Source: Paragonimus westermani (Eukaryota; Platyhelminthes; Trematoda; Plagiorchiida; Troglotrematidae). From it: DNA of 64,000 bases. Shown piece by piece: positions 34,181 through 46,905 of the stretch (its first letter is position 1; each line of letters begins with the position of its first letter). The stretch spans positions 50,133 through 114,132 of the forward strand of contig QNGE01000761.1 in NCBI GenBank assembly GCA_008508345.1. The letters are read 5' to 3'. The notes below the pieces were generated by a model. That model did no database searches and was not told the DNA's origin. It saw only the letters and a program-made list of their open reading frames with translations. A program made the translations under genes and the position numbers.

Positions 34181-35534
34181 TTGCGCCTCTTCTAACATTT
34201 CTGATGGTTCATGAGTGGTTCTTCATTATACTAAGCCCCAGCAATCTCTAAACCAAGTTTACAGTCCTTTTGTGCATTAGTTACAGATGAGATGTTCCTT
34301 AATGAGCAGGTTTCTGGTTACATCTTGCTAAACGGACGATAAGTGTGCAGGTTCCATTTCAGATGTCATTTTATTCGGCCTCGGTAATAACTGGAAGATA
34401 CGAGATTCCACGATTTCAACAATTTACAAATTTGAACAGTTGTTGTATAAGAGGCAGTTTCGTTGTGAGTAGTGTACTATTCACGAGTAGTATATTACCC
34501 ACAGGCGACATTCAGGAAGAAGAGGACAAGCCCCGAACACGACGGACAAGAAGAGACTATCGGAACAGTGTGTACATGCTGTGTGAGAACGTTCACCAAG
34601 GCGAATGAAAACGTATTGTCACGCACTGTATGTGAGTGCATGTCTGTCGTGCAAATGAGTGTACGCGTTTTGGTTTAGATTTTGAGATGACCTGTACGGA
34701 AGTTTGCTCAATANGGCCAAGCGTATTCGCGGACACAACAGGCATCTGTGTACTGTTGCAGACCGTGACGTCATGTGTTAAGAAACCGTGCGTCATTCGA
34801 CAATATGCCTAACTGCCATGTTCAGACATCTTTAGGACCTTTCGTAGACGCTTACCCTTTGTCGTGCTTACGTAATTTTGTGTTGTTCAGCGTTACATAC
34901 TTAGGACGTTGGCTATCTCACACTGTGCAACTTCATTTGCTACATAACTCCATCAACGATCTTAAGACCAGAATCGGTCCTGTGGAAGGTTACCCGTAGT
35001 GGTCTTGTCAACCTGAGGTAACTTGCACAATTCGTTGTCTACCCCTAAATTAATCAGTCGGGTAAATAAGTGTTGCAATTTTCTGGATAGAATGATCGTA
35101 CAACTGACACTGTAGCATACTATGCGTAGCCCATCACATGCTGTAGGTAGAAGCAAGCGCGTTTTGTCGACAACAGTTTGACAAGTACAGTAGTAGGTTA
35201 GGGAATTTTCGATCTCTTATGCAGAACGTTTAATGCATGCATAAAGGACTAAACGACTAAATGATTCGTGTATTGAAAGCATGAAAACAAACGAGTTAAT
35301 TGTCCCAGTGAGATATCATGTCTACAGTGGATCTGACCAACCTCGCTCCTTAACACAATGAATATGCAGCCAAAACTTTGCCTAACTAGTGCTCAAACTG
35401 TCCGATTTCAGTCAGTAGTCTCGCGATCTATTTCCTTCATTCCGAATAAGCATACTGATGAATAGTAGATTTTGATTCTTGCATGTTGAACATCATTCTC
35501 ATTTGTCTGCAACCATCTCAGTTGCACTCTTCAA
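34181..35534. other. Unassigned sequence
   Basis: No supported gene. One ambiguous base at 34714. Confidence 0.3.
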
Positions 35535-35640
35535 CTGACCGACTTCGAAAAGAAACACTAGGCTGACCTTCGTTCTCGTCACAGCTCATATTTGTCAACC
35601 TAACCCTCAGTCATCATTACCAGTATCCTTGTGAGTTGTT
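35535..35640 (-). repeat. SINE family 1, partial copy
   Basis: CTTCGAAAAGAAACACTAGG then TTCGTTCTCGTCACAGCTC resembles the body of the copies at 13155 and 58073 (TTTCGAAAAGGAGCACTAGA ... TTTCGCTCTCATTAGAGCTC). The tRNA head is missing. Confidence 0.4.
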
Positions 35641-36212
35641 TATATTTCATATGAAAGCGAATACATCAAGACGAAAAGTGTGAACCTAAATGGATCAAGC
35701 ATTACAAACACTTTCAATATCATCCACCTCCATTTTGGATATTTTGAGCTGGCTGTTATATCTCAGAAGTTATAATCCACAGATTTCCGATCTGTCCTTC
35801 CGAGCTTCTTCCACACGCGGGCTTGAGAGGTATAGTTGAAGAAGTGGATAAATGAACAACAGCATTCGTTTCCTATTAATCCTCTATGAACGTGTTTCCA
35901 TGATCTAGCAATGAGCAAGCGATTGTCTTATTTCTCTGAGTTTGTTAGCTGTACAGGAAAGTTTGATATGTCCTACTTAATGAGTATTCAGATGATCTAG
36001 AGTTGGGACCAATGTGCAGCCCAGTAGGAAAAAAATGCCGCATCCGTAGCTAGGCATGACGATGTGTTGAGGTGGTTGAACGAGGCCTTTGAATGACACA
36101 CATTGAGCGGATACTCACATACACACTGTTGTGTTGATCACAACTTTATCTGCCTTTCTGCCACGAACATGTTTTCCCGTGTTCTTTCTCCATACAACAC
36201 ATTCTCCAACAG
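35641..36212. other. Intron sequence before the first recognised cyclase exon
   Basis: Ends in a pyrimidine-rich tract and AG at 36211-36212, the acceptor of the exon. I found no earlier cyclase exon here. Confidence 0.5.
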
Positions 36213-36322
36213 GGCTCCACTCGGGTCCAGTAGTTGCCGGTGTAGTCGGTGTGAAAATGCCCCGCTACTGTCTATTCGGAAGTACGGTCACGACGACGGA
36301 GGTAATGGAAGCAACAAGTGAG
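36213..36322 (+). CDS. Guanylate cyclase catalytic-domain exon (internal)
   Basis: The exon encodes [20 protein letters not shown] then [16 protein letters not shown], the class III nucleotide cyclase catalytic core, which makes cyclic GMP from GTP as a dimer. MPRYCLFG is diagnostic of guanylate cyclases; its Cys is the guanine-recognising position. A pyrimidine tract plus AG precedes it (36211-36212) and GTAAGTG follows (36323). It starts in phase 1 (the first Gly codon is split) and ends in phase 0. In the family the next residues are usually DTVNTASRMEST; here the Asn and Arg that bind the transition state read Thr and Val. The alpha subunits of soluble cyclases also lack that pair. Earlier exons (the metal-binding Asp region) were not found. 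Confidence 0.88.
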
Positions 36323-39300
36323 GTAAGTGAATATAACTGACTGGTCGATTCTGTATTGTGTGTTATGTTTACAATCAACTTGCTTTGGGTTATCGAATAC
36401 TGACTTAACTGGATAAGGACATAGTATATGTAACTCACATTAAGTTGTGTTTGCACGCCGATGGAGTTAGTAGGACGATCTTGGCCTAACTATCGTTTAA
36501 CGTAAAAACGAGGTCAGGTTTTTGGGATGAGAATCCCATGGGACATTCGTAAGTAAGAAAAAGCGTGAACCGCTGTGGGTATGTAGGCCGAATTGACCGA
36601 TTTGTCATCTTTTCTGACAAGATAAGGCACACGTCTCACTAGCCAACAAGTTACCAGATAGAAACTCCTAACTGGTCAGTCATGAAAAACCTGCCTGTTT
36701 GCCTTGTTGTCCACAAGGCAATGATGCTCATGTTCTGGAGTTCCCAGGACCAACACAGTATTTTGTCCACTCGGAGGCAGTCAGTACGTATATGAACTCA
36801 GCACGAACGTCACAATGCAACTATGTGGATTTAGATCGAGAAGCCGGCACGTCCACTTAGCTATCGAGTGCACACGTGCCATTAACTTTTCACAACCCCG
36901 TTAAGAGTAATGGGTTTGAAAAATATTGAATGCTTTCTAACCATTCCTGTCTAGCTCCGAGCAGCGTACAAGTCTCGTTGCTCACAAACAATGACGTCAC
37001 CTATTTGTTTCGAAAGCTGAATCAAGCAATACATTTAACTCATCAATAGTAGGAGGCACATTACACCCTGAAACCAATTAGAGGCTCTGCAATGAAGATG
37101 GCACAGGATCGTACCATGAAATGTTTTAACACTGTTGGATAAATCATGAAGGGAGTGAGGAATATGTTCAATTCTTTTACATTCACCTGAGGATCCGTTT
37201 CAAAATCGGCTACTTGTGCAACAACGTAATTTGAATGTTTAATTGATTCGGAAGATATCTGGAAAGCTCCTCTTGTAATAATTGGGGGTTTATAATGACA
37301 AGATGGCGTCAGGACACAAACAAGGAGAAATCTAATATACAAGAGCGAACCAAGTATTGGAAAATTTGCTGTCTGGAAACTTTGAACTCCATGGAAACGT
37401 AGTCACTTCTTTTCGGTGCCTTCTTAAGAAAGCTGTCCCAGAACAGATAAGGAAAGGACGCTTGATAGAGCACAGTGATGAATCAGTGTGTGAGTTTCCT
37501 GGAGCAAGGTGGCATAAAATATGTGGTTATTGATCAGAATTCGTTGGTAGTACACGACCGAATTAGTGGTTGTTGTCACTTGTCAGGCATGTGTACGTTT
37601 TGAACATTGACCACACATTGTGATGAGCTCAAAAGACACTAGATTACAACGCCTACGCCCTTGTTATTTGGATCGATCTATAGACCAAAGTTTTCTTATG
37701 GTAAACCGCAAAGGCCACTTACGAATGAGTTATCTTCTAGTGTAAAAGTCATTTATAAGACAACTGTTGTCTAAGAAAGAGAAACTCTGTTCTAACTCTT
37801 AGAAATTTCAGTAGTGCACGAAACCCAGAATAAATCGGAAGCAATGGGAATGCGTTAACACAGCTCGGTTTTGTTGGTTACTCAGTCAAACTTCACTTTT
37901 AGCTTTTCCTCGTTGTCCGAATTTCAATAGTTTATCCAAATCCCCGCCCTGTCTTTCTGTTTTTCGCTGCCAAAAAATGATTCCCGCGGTCTGAAAAATG
38001 ATTGTGCTGGGCCGCTGCGGAATTATTCATAGGGAACACTCTGAACCTGTTTCCAGAAGGCCCAACGTTAACAGGTTGGGGTTTGTAACCCCTCCTAAGC
38101 ATGGAATTGAGCGAACACTAGCCAGCACAGTAACTGAATACAGAACCTCATAACACCAAACACCTTTTGCGGCGGAAAGGTTTTTTTCAGCTGATGTACT
38201 TTTAGCTTGGAGAGAGGTTCGATAGCCCTCGAAACCGATCAGCGTAAGCGCAATGCAGTGCACATGATAGCTGTACTTTGTCAGAACTGGCAAACAAGAC
38301 ATGCGTTCATGACGTACTCTGGAGTCTAATCAAGACTGTTCATTCATGTGCAGAGGTAGAGCAGATCCTCTAAGTGGGATTTTGTTTCGAATGTTCAGAC
38401 CTTACAACGTTGGTGGATGGCACCTGGCGTCGTTCGCAGCAAGGCACTTAGAGGCCACATGATAAATTACCAGTAGTGCATCATCGTTTACCTTGCATGT
38501 GAATGCTTGAGACCCACGAATCTGGAAGTAGTGTAAAGTCTTACTGACTTACGACTTGTATTCAGCCCTATGTAACTGAAAACAGTTTACTGTCAGAATA
38601 TTTCCCACCGTGGGCTTAGATGTAAGCATCATTCAGTTTAGATCGACTTATATGCTTTAATTAAAAAGACGTTGTTTTTTCTCCGGTCATTCGTTTACGG
38701 CTGAATTCAAGTCGCATTTCTTTTTTCCAACTATCTTATGGATATGTATAGGCGACTGGACTCGAAATGTAGAAAGCAAACAACGAAACTAGTTGGCACT
38801 ACGTCATCTGGCATTTGCTGCCAGGCAGCAGTCTGAGCCGTGTTGCGCACTGTAGAGGCAAACAGTCCACTTACGTTTGTTAGAACCCATTAACAAAAGG
38901 TATCAGGTCAAACTTCAGATGGGCAGGTATACATGAAATGCTAAATCAATTGAGCATTAGCTCAGATATTTCACGTACGGTTTAGTGTGCTTTGATGTCT
39001 CTCCTTTTGCTCTCGCAGAAACAAAATCGGTTTGGCCCAACGAGAATGCCTAGGTGACTGGGTCCATTTCAGTACCAAAGTGTATCGTGTAGGAGTTCGG
39101 GGCTAGCTTTTTCTTCAAAGGAGATACCTAACATTATAAAAATAACGCCCGTCAAAAGCGTCCGTGGGGCTTATCCCTGAAGGAAGTAAACCTTTGATAT
39201 GACTTACAAAAGCCTCAGCTTGAGGGCAGTAATTTGCTAGGATACACAGATTGTGACGCAGAATGGTTTTAAATAGTTTTCTGGTGAGCATCATTGAACC

Positions 39301-40978
39301 AACACAACCGTCGTTCAGGCTAGTCTTACACAATCAGCCCAAGCAAAGTCGACTTGAAAAGTGGCCTCATGTAGTTTAAGAATACGTAGTGATTGTTCCT
39401 AGCTCATCGAACGTCATGCTCACTGACTGCCCAAGCAAGGTTCATTGGCTCCCGTGCTCATTCGATGACGGACTGATGTTTGGTAGGTACAAGGGATGGT
39501 CAAGGCTAGCGAACGATGTCAAGCCCTCCGGAAGTTTAGCCCTCTTTTATCTGCCCCCTTTTTTATTGGTCTTCACATAGTCTTGCCTTGATTGGCTGTC
39601 TCTCTCGCTACCACTGCACAACGAGTTCCGTATGGTGACAAACCAAACCGTGTCGGAAGTGGACGATACAACACACTAGTTATGACGCTTTTGTAATGCC
39701 CGAGTGGTGTTTTGACGGACTTCACTCCCCTCTTGCAGGACAGTAGGAGTCTCCAGAAATTCCGAAAAACAAATTACACTTCTGCACTTAATTAGGACTG
39801 ATTCACTTTAACTATAAATTGCATGGAGGGTCGTACTATATTCCTCGTAAGCAAGCTCATGCATTGTAATCAGTCCCGGATAAAAGTTGTTGATCCTACT
39901 GTAGGGGAAATTTAAACGAGATGTGTTCGTCCAGGTGCACGCTCGCTGGTTCCGATAGGAGTGCGCAAAACCTGTTTGGTTGGTTCAGTCCATTTGCATT
40001 AGTGTCCAATAAGCAGATACAACCATAGACAGACTATCTGCAGAGGGCCGAACGGTTGTAGGGAGAGCTGACGTCATATGTAACGTCACGTTTTCAGCTG
40101 AACTGTTGCCTATTTTTATCACAAAAATGTGCTGACCTGCGCGCGCCCATGCAACACTGCTACCGTTGGCTCCTGCTCTATCAGTCGGATAGTTGGTGTT
40201 GTGTTGCTGTACCTTCGTACAAATCGACAAATGGGTTGTGAAACTACTGTGTGTGCGCGCAAGCATTGAAAATTGTATCGACATAACGCGCACTTACAAC
40301 CCCACTCGTATTTTCCGGCTGTGCTGAGTTTAGTTGGAATCACATGTCTAATTCAGAACTGTTTTCCGGACGAAAATACTTGCTAACATTAATATCGGAA
40401 GTATCTGAACGTAGACACACGTTGGTAAATGTTCTGGGTTTAAACATATATGGTAATGAAACGAGCGCTACAATTTACTGAGACCACACACTTGCTTCTA
40501 GATCTGGGCCTTATCCACGGAGTCTTGTTGATCACTACAATAACAAATGAAGTAACAGTCACAAATAGGATGAATGGAAGGGATACATGTCTGTACATAT
40601 ACAAAAGATAAAGGGGTCGTCACGATCTCTCTTCCTATTAACACTGTGCATACAATCCCGTTTGTTCACTGTGGTGCCGAATTCTTCAAAAATGTTTTTA
40701 AAAAATTCGTTGTTTTAGGGTGTGTATTTATGACACATTGCGAATGCTTTCTTCCTACTCAACAGTAGAGAAGAAAATAATTCACACCGCCTTTGAGTAA
40801 TGTCATCAACCGATTTAAGAGACGGTTAGTCTGGGACGAACCGTTTACACATTTCTGATCGCGGTCTAAGTGCTCACGAAGGCTTTAAAGAGCATGCAGT
40901 GGATCCGCTTGCATCGGCCGAAATCGATCACTCACCTGGCTTATCAAATGTGATGCACCACGGTTGCCCTTGATCGAA
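36323..40978. other. Unassigned part of the intron
   Basis: No element motif recognised in 4.6 kb. Open frames are all below 105 codons and without domain likeness. Confidence 0.35.
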
Positions 40979-41131
40979 GACACGTGCAGACCTAGCTCAT
41001 TTGGTGTTCGGCCCGACCCAAAGTTCTGCGCACCGCCGCACAACGCCAACTACTTGGCCGCACGCGCGTTCAACTAAAGCCTCACGTGACCGCACACACG
41101 TGTGCATGAAACTGGTCCGGCGGGCACGTGA
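40979..41131 (+). promoter_or_regulatory. Cluster of four CACGTG motifs upstream of LINE B
   Basis: CACGTG occurs at 40981-40986, 41083-41088, 41097-41102 and 41125-41130 in a GC-rich patch, the third inside the palindrome CACACGTGTG. This lies about 240-390 bp before the first recognisable LINE B codons, where a full-length LINE keeps its internal promoter. A regulatory role is inference. Confidence 0.35.
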
Positions 41132-41364
41132 TTCAGTGTAATGCCGCCCACCGAACAGCACGACGTGCTACCCACCATGTGGTGCCACCCCCATGTGCTG
41201 CTAGCCCTATACCCCCACTTCCACATTGTCGGAATCTGTGGTGCACTGCGTCAGCGTAAGGCTGTCTATAACCATACCTTTCTCACTCTGAGAGTACCGA
41301 AATTCGATTTCACTTGTTTCGTTATCGGTTTAACTTAACCGAAGGGATTCCGGAGCAGAACGTT

Positions 41365-41960
41365 TGCCTGATTGGATCCCAGTGAACAGCTGCTTGCGAA
41401 CTATCATACTCAATGCAACGGTCAACGTCTGTCAGCGCATATCAGAAAAGCGTTGTATATTCACTATGTCGGCATAAGCTACAACGGACAGTTGTTCGGA
41501 TGCCACCAACGGTGCGCTCTACAACGCCCTGGATGACCTTCTAAGGTAGATTCAGCGCTTTGAAATCACTACGCTGACGGGCGTTTTGAATACTCAGTTT
41601 GGTCATCATTCAACAGGGGAGAAGCGGCTGGGGGGGGTATTTTTCGTGTCCGGGCACAACGGATTGACAATGACGAAAGATTGCTGGGGCCGTGCACCTC
41701 TTACGACCTCTACATTTCCATCACCACATTTCGACCTACGAGAAGATATTGTTTTACAGGGAAACCCCCCTGCACTTCTCAGTCGTGGACACAACCCGAT
41801 CACACAGCAATCAGTTACAGTTGGTGCCATTCTTTAGAAAACTGGTGCATTTTGGAGCAATCAGTTGAACTCGGACCATGTTGTTATGTGTGCCGTTTTT
41901 GTTTTATCGTTTGCCAAAAGGTCATACATTCGTAACTACAAGCCACTTTACTAGCATTCA
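41365..41960 (+). pseudogene. Endonuclease domain of LINE B (broken)
   Basis: Reads DWIPVNSCLRTIILNATVNV, then TNGALYNALDDLL, LTGVLNTQFG (usually LAGDLNAQVG), GEKRLGGVFFVSG, CTSYDLYISITTF, TSQSWTQPDH and, in another frame, LNSDHVVMC, where the SDH box holds catalytic Asp and His. These blocks in order define the AP-like endonuclease of RTE elements that nicks target DNA. In the GDLN box the Asp is changed to Val, and frames alternate. Confidence 0.8.
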
Positions 41961-42229
41961 AGCCAGGAGGATGTTAAGAACGCTTTCCAGGAAGCACTGA
42001 TGAACAAATAGTCCAGTTCGCGTCAGGTGAGAGAACTTAAGAAACACTGGGAACGAATCGTAGCAGCTATGAAAGCATGTTGTGAGGAGGTGTATTCCGG
42101 AGAAGGTGTACAATTGCGACAGAACTGGATTCCTGTCAAGTCGATGAACCTCATGAACATGCGTCGCTCAATTCTACCTGGCTCTGAAGATGAAGTCGAC
42201 CGTTGAGAATTTGAACGCAATCTAAACAA

Positions 42230-43440
42230 AAGCTTGTGCAAAGACCGTGAGGGTACCCGAATTATCAGTTATTACGTTGCAGACGGCCCTTCGTCGGAAA
42301 CAGAAGTTGCCCCGGAGCTTGAGTTACTTAAGCGTAGCAAGGCTGCTGGACCAGATCTCCTCTTTCTTCCTCTGTTCATGGGTGCGGAGGAGAGGTTGAT
42401 ATCAGAATTGACAAAACTGCTCCAGACGATTTGGGGGAACGGAAGAGGTACCTCGTGTTTGTTGCCTATCAACAGTAATTCCCGTTTTCAAAAGAGGGTC
42501 CGAATTCTGTGTGATAACCACAGAGGCATCAGTCTAATTTCTGCCGCGTCCAATTTACTCAATGGTCTTACATCACTGAGCCTAGAGAAATTGCGATACG
42601 TGAAAGAAGGCAGGATTCCGATACAGCCGTGGGCGCGTTGATCACATTTTCACTTTGCGACAGATCTTGGAGCACCGTTACCCTTATAGAGAGCCGAGGG
42701 TTGTGATCTTTTTAGACCTAAAGGCTGCTTTTGATTCGGCTACTTGTAGTCTTCCGGAATTGTCTTCTTCACAATGGGTTGCCAGGGAGATATTTGAATA
42801 TGTTGAGATCATTGTATGCTCATTCTGGAAGCAGGGCGATAGTCTGTGATCAACTGTCTCGGGCTTACATCACTTCTACTGGCGTTCGTCAAGGGTTCAA
42901 TTTTGTCATGGGCGACATTCTGGAAGGTGCGCTTGTGGAATCCAGTGCGGTTGGTGTTGAACTTCTTTCAGGCGCCAGGTTGGCCGACGAGGAGTATGCA
43001 GATGATGTGTTACTTAGCCCCTTTGCGAAACATACAGACCATGCTGAAGAAGGTAGATGACCGGGTTAGTTTGCATGGAATGCGCTTCGCATCTTCAAAG
43101 CGCAAAGCGCTGCCTCAAGACGGTGTGGATTCCACTCTTACTTTCTTCAGTGCAGATAATCTGTTCAAGACCATGGACACCTTCACATACTCCGGTAGAA
43201 CTATCTCGTTAGCTTCCACTATTGCTGATGAGATGTCAGTGAGGATGGCAACGATGCGAGTTCCCTTTGCCAAACTGCGTCATCTGTGGCTGCGAAAAGA
43301 CTTTCGGTTATCACTAAATGGAAGGGTATATAATGCTTGCGTACGTTCTGTTTTGTTCTGTGACTCAGAAACGTGGTCTGTTCACAAGGAAGATATCAGC
43401 AGACTTGCTGCGTTTGACCGTCATCAAGTGAACTGATCGC
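42230..43440 (+). pseudogene. Reverse transcriptase of LINE B (broken)
   Basis: Reads ELLKRSKAAGPD (about 42325-42360), VRILCDNHRGISLISAASNL (42500-42560), IFLDLKAAFDSAT (motif A, about 42707-42745) and EEYADDVLLS (catalytic YADD near 42990-43005). After a frameshift it reads VSLHGMRFASSKRKALPQ and YNACVRSVLFCDSETW. All RT blocks are present in order. A UGA at 42640 and several frame changes break the protein. Confidence 0.85.
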
Positions 43441-43700
43441 GTGGACAACACGGCCGTTCGCCGGTGGATGTTCTCGAACACACGAGATAAACGGTCGGTT
43501 GGTCAATTAATCACGTTGCACAGCCTATGGTTATTGGGTCACGTACTCTGTATTCCAGCTGAGCGTTTGGCGTACCGGGCAGTCGGGTGGCAGTCGTGGT
43601 GGCCAAACAACAATGTTGTCGCGATATATGAAGACCCTGACCGTTCCGGTGAGCGAAGTAGGCAGGTGTTGCCTACCCGGCTCAGGTCATGGTGATTAGA
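43441..43700 (+). pseudogene. C-terminal region of LINE B protein (broken)
   Basis: SLWLLGHVLCIPAERLAYRA matches the RTE WLGHVLRMPxxRLP block. It is separated from the RT part by a UGA and a frame change near 43438. Confidence 0.75.
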
Positions 43701-43906
43701 AACGTTATCCGAGATGACGATGTGTCGCAGTCAATACCGTACCTGTATACATACCATTTCTGTTTCTCTCGTCCAGTCTACGTTTATTATTATGATTATT
43801 ATTACCACTGCAACCTTTACATCAACATTTCTTCTAGGATATTCCACCTCACTGTTGAGGTGAGATACGGCCCGACTCACAGTATCTTCTGGTCAGACTC
43901 ATAGTT

Positions 43907-43938
<32 letters not shown>
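43907..43938 (+). repeat. ATG/GAT microsatellite tail of LINE B
   Basis: About ten trinucleotide units end the element, as in copies A and C. Confidence 0.9.
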
Positions 43939-45984
43939 CCCAAGGGATTTCTGTGTATATTGTTCGATAACGAACAAACTCGCATGGCCTATAGGCACGT
44001 AGACAAGCCAGTCGGCACACTCCGTTTTGCTGACTCATACCATGTGGGAGGACACACGTGCTGGAGGAGTTGAGGAGTGTTTGCAGTTAAATAGCCTGCA
44101 CCCAGGTGTCTACCTGGTCCGGACACAGGCCGTTACCATCACGTCAATGAAAGAAAGATTTAAATCGTTGAATTGACCTTGAATTGGCTCAACTTGTGAA
44201 AGTTGCAGTTGTCAGTGAATCGCTACAGGTTATTGTCAGAATGTTGCTTGTTACAAGTTGATGTTGCGTGGTATTACCTGTCCGGAATAAACACTCATTT
44301 CTTCTGGTATCAGAGAATAGTTTATGGGCAGACTGCAGTCGAATTTGCTAGCAAAAGCCTGAAAATATCGACTGCCAAGCTCCTGGCCTGAGAACTGTCC
44401 TGATATTTTTCCGACACCGAAAACTGGGGCGTCACAAATAGCTCGAACCACGGATGGCCAATGGCTGTCATTGATAAACAGAGCGTGACTGCGTTCCCGA
44501 TGCCAGTGTTAGGAGATTTCAAATTAACTCACTGATAGCTTCTGACCACGACCATCTTCGTCTCAGCATGAAACATGTTTCATGACTTGTCCGAAGTCTA
44601 AAGCGGAACCTCATTGGTTTCGCCCTGAGCTTACTCCCGGCCTTCAACAACGGCGATTGAAGTGAGCTCTCGATTTATTTCTAGAGAGCAGAAACGAGTG
44701 CATATGCACTACCACCGATTCTTAAGGCATGGAATGATCGAAATTTGAAGTATAACCCTCTTACAAGCTCGAGCGCCAAAATGTAAACTGGAAGTACTGA
44801 TTCTAAATCTTTCTACCGAAAAAACTCATCACCCCGGCTTAACCAGAAGTAGATCAAACTGCATCGTCTGCTGGGCATCCATTTCAGAAGGTTTCCAAGG
44901 CTTGTCCACAAATCACTTCAACTATGTATCAGCAGCTTGATCAAGGAACTGTCCAGTTTGTTGCGCCGGTGAACTTCTGAGTGTTCTCAGCGATGTGACA
45001 ATGAAACAGATTTCTCGATTTACATGAGTACTTATGCACAGTACCGGGAGACACACGGAGAAGTTCGGCCACTAGTTCTATCAAAGCGTAACAGTGCATT
45101 GGATACCACTGATATACATACGAGTTCATGTCTTCGTTTGAAAAGCATAGAATAAGAGCAAAGCTACCTGCTTCGTTTTTGTTCTCCTGGGTTTGCACTT
45201 TTGCGTGGTAAGACTAATCGTATAGATGAAATAGTCGTAGAAATAAAAAGATTTACTAATAACAGTAAACAAAAATCTAATATAGGTTTATACGTTATTA
45301 AAGGAAGGAGAAAAATGTTTACTTGTGTGTTTCTGTCTCTGTGATGGTCGGTAAAAAATTGTTTTGGATGGCTAACAGGTGTACAGAAAATATGGCTAAA
45401 ACTAAACAAGAGGTAAATGATATGTAGCTGTTCACTGCAATCATTTCAGCAACGAACACCGAAACAGTATTCATTTAGACATGTGCAATTAGTGGCTTGT
45501 GTGACTGAGTTAGTAAAACGGTTAGAAAACCCATGGTGTCGGTTGTTTCTCATTTATGAGCTGGATCGATTCAGCGGCGAATAAAGGGTTGGACAATGTG
45601 TTTCAATGTGAACAGATCTTAACTGTGAAATGGTTCTGTTTGCAAAGCAACCTGCTCGTTCCTTTACCCAATTTCACCCGGTGATCCCTTAGATTTCATT
45701 TTCATACAGTAGAAGATATGTTAATGAATGATCCGGGGTGTGTAGGATGTATTATGGCGTAAGAATTAGGTCTCCCTTGAGGAGTCTGTAATTAAGTGAG
45801 AATTGACCCAATTCTGCCAGCCTCTCCTTACAGGGATTTTCCTCAGCTCCGTGATTCTTCTACTGACTAGTCTGTGAACACTTTCAATACGTCAGATCTT
45901 TTTCTAAGATAAAGACGACAAGCGTGTGTGCTAGTGTGGGTGGGTAAATAATGCGAACTTAGTGGGAGACGCTTCAAGGAGTGA
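43939..45984. other. Unassigned part of the intron
   Basis: No element motif recognised. An 18-bp perfect palindrome, CATGAAACATGTTTCATG, lies at 44567-44584. Confidence 0.35.
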
Positions 45985-46209
45985 TGTTCCACAAATTCTT
46001 ACCAAGATATACAAGGTGCCTTCTAAGCCTTGACAACACAATTTGTAGAAAAACGCAAACTGCTTACAACTATGGTCCCCAGGTCTCTTTCGTGTATTGA
46101 CACGAATAGATTTGTGTCGGTACAATTTTGTTGGCGAATGTGCACGCGTTTACGTTTATCGGCACTGAACTGCAAGTTATTCGTTATGGACTACTGGTTC
46201 GGACAGTTT

Positions 46210-46905
46210 GTATCGCTTTATAGGGTTAACACATCTTCCGGGCTCTCTAGAACTCGCCCGAGTTTTGTATTATCGGCGTAGAGTAACACCGGTGAGTTGA
46301 CTATGCTGAGTAGTTCGAGACCGAAAGGAAATGAAAGCAGGGGTCTCAAAATGGCTCTTCGTAAAACGTCGTTGTTGGCAGGGACCCACTCCGAAAACTG
46401 TTCACTCACCTTGAAAGTCAGCCCACGTTCAGTTAGGTAATCCCCGAACTACGCGGTTAAATGCTCACCAAGGCAATAACTATTGAGTTTCTGTAGCAAG
46501 ATTGAGTGATTACCCCTGCCAAAGGCTTTGCAAATGCCAAGACAAACCAAATCTGTGACCAGTCCCGCGTCGGTAACCTTCTTCCAGACACTACGGGCAG
46601 TCAGCAGGTTTGTGACATATGAGTATTTCTCAAGAGAGCTATTTGTGTCCTTGACAGTTAGTTGGAGGTCTTCAACCTTGTCCCGGAGAGTCATGTGGTG
46701 GGCTCTTCACTACCTCAGTGACCACTAGAAGCAACGCTATTCGTGGATAGTTTGCTGAGTCATCTCTGTATGCGCCTTTGTAGACGGGCGTGACTGTAAA
46801 CTGTTTTTGGGCCTTCGGTGGGGGGCCGATTGACAAGGGGCGTTTGAAAAGTTCTGTAGGCGGTTTAGCTAATTCCGTGGTGCAGCTTTTCAAGACGACA
46901 AGGAA
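46210..46905 (-). pseudogene. Reverse transcriptase of LINE F (broken, catalytic box altered)
   Basis: TVTPVYKGAYRDDSANYPRI begins the palm. SYVTNLLTARSVWKKVTDAG follows. Motif A reads LGICKAFGRGNHS where FLDFSKAFDRVNHS is expected, so the catalytic Asp is gone. FSEWVPAN and LRRAILRPLLSF are the VPQGxxLGPLLF region. The last box reads LLYADNTKL with YADN at 46269-46280 in place of YADD. The enzyme would be inactive. Confidence 0.8.

Larger units (their letters stand above)
41365..43938 (+). mobile_element. RTE-like LINE, copy B, endonuclease to tail
   Basis: Apurinic-type endonuclease (41365-41960), linker, RT (42290-43060), C-terminal region with SLWLLGHVLCIPAERLAYRA (43520-43580) and a GAT/ATG tail (43907-43938). 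It is the most complete RTE-type copy here, about 2.6 kb, but has many frameshifts and stops. It belongs to a different RTE family from A and C (different linker and RT residues). It lies sense in the cyclase intron. Confidence 0.85.

Noticed and set aside
43907..43938. GAT/ATG repeats as independent microsatellites
   Set aside because: They sit exactly at LINE 3' ends in three copies, so they are element tails.
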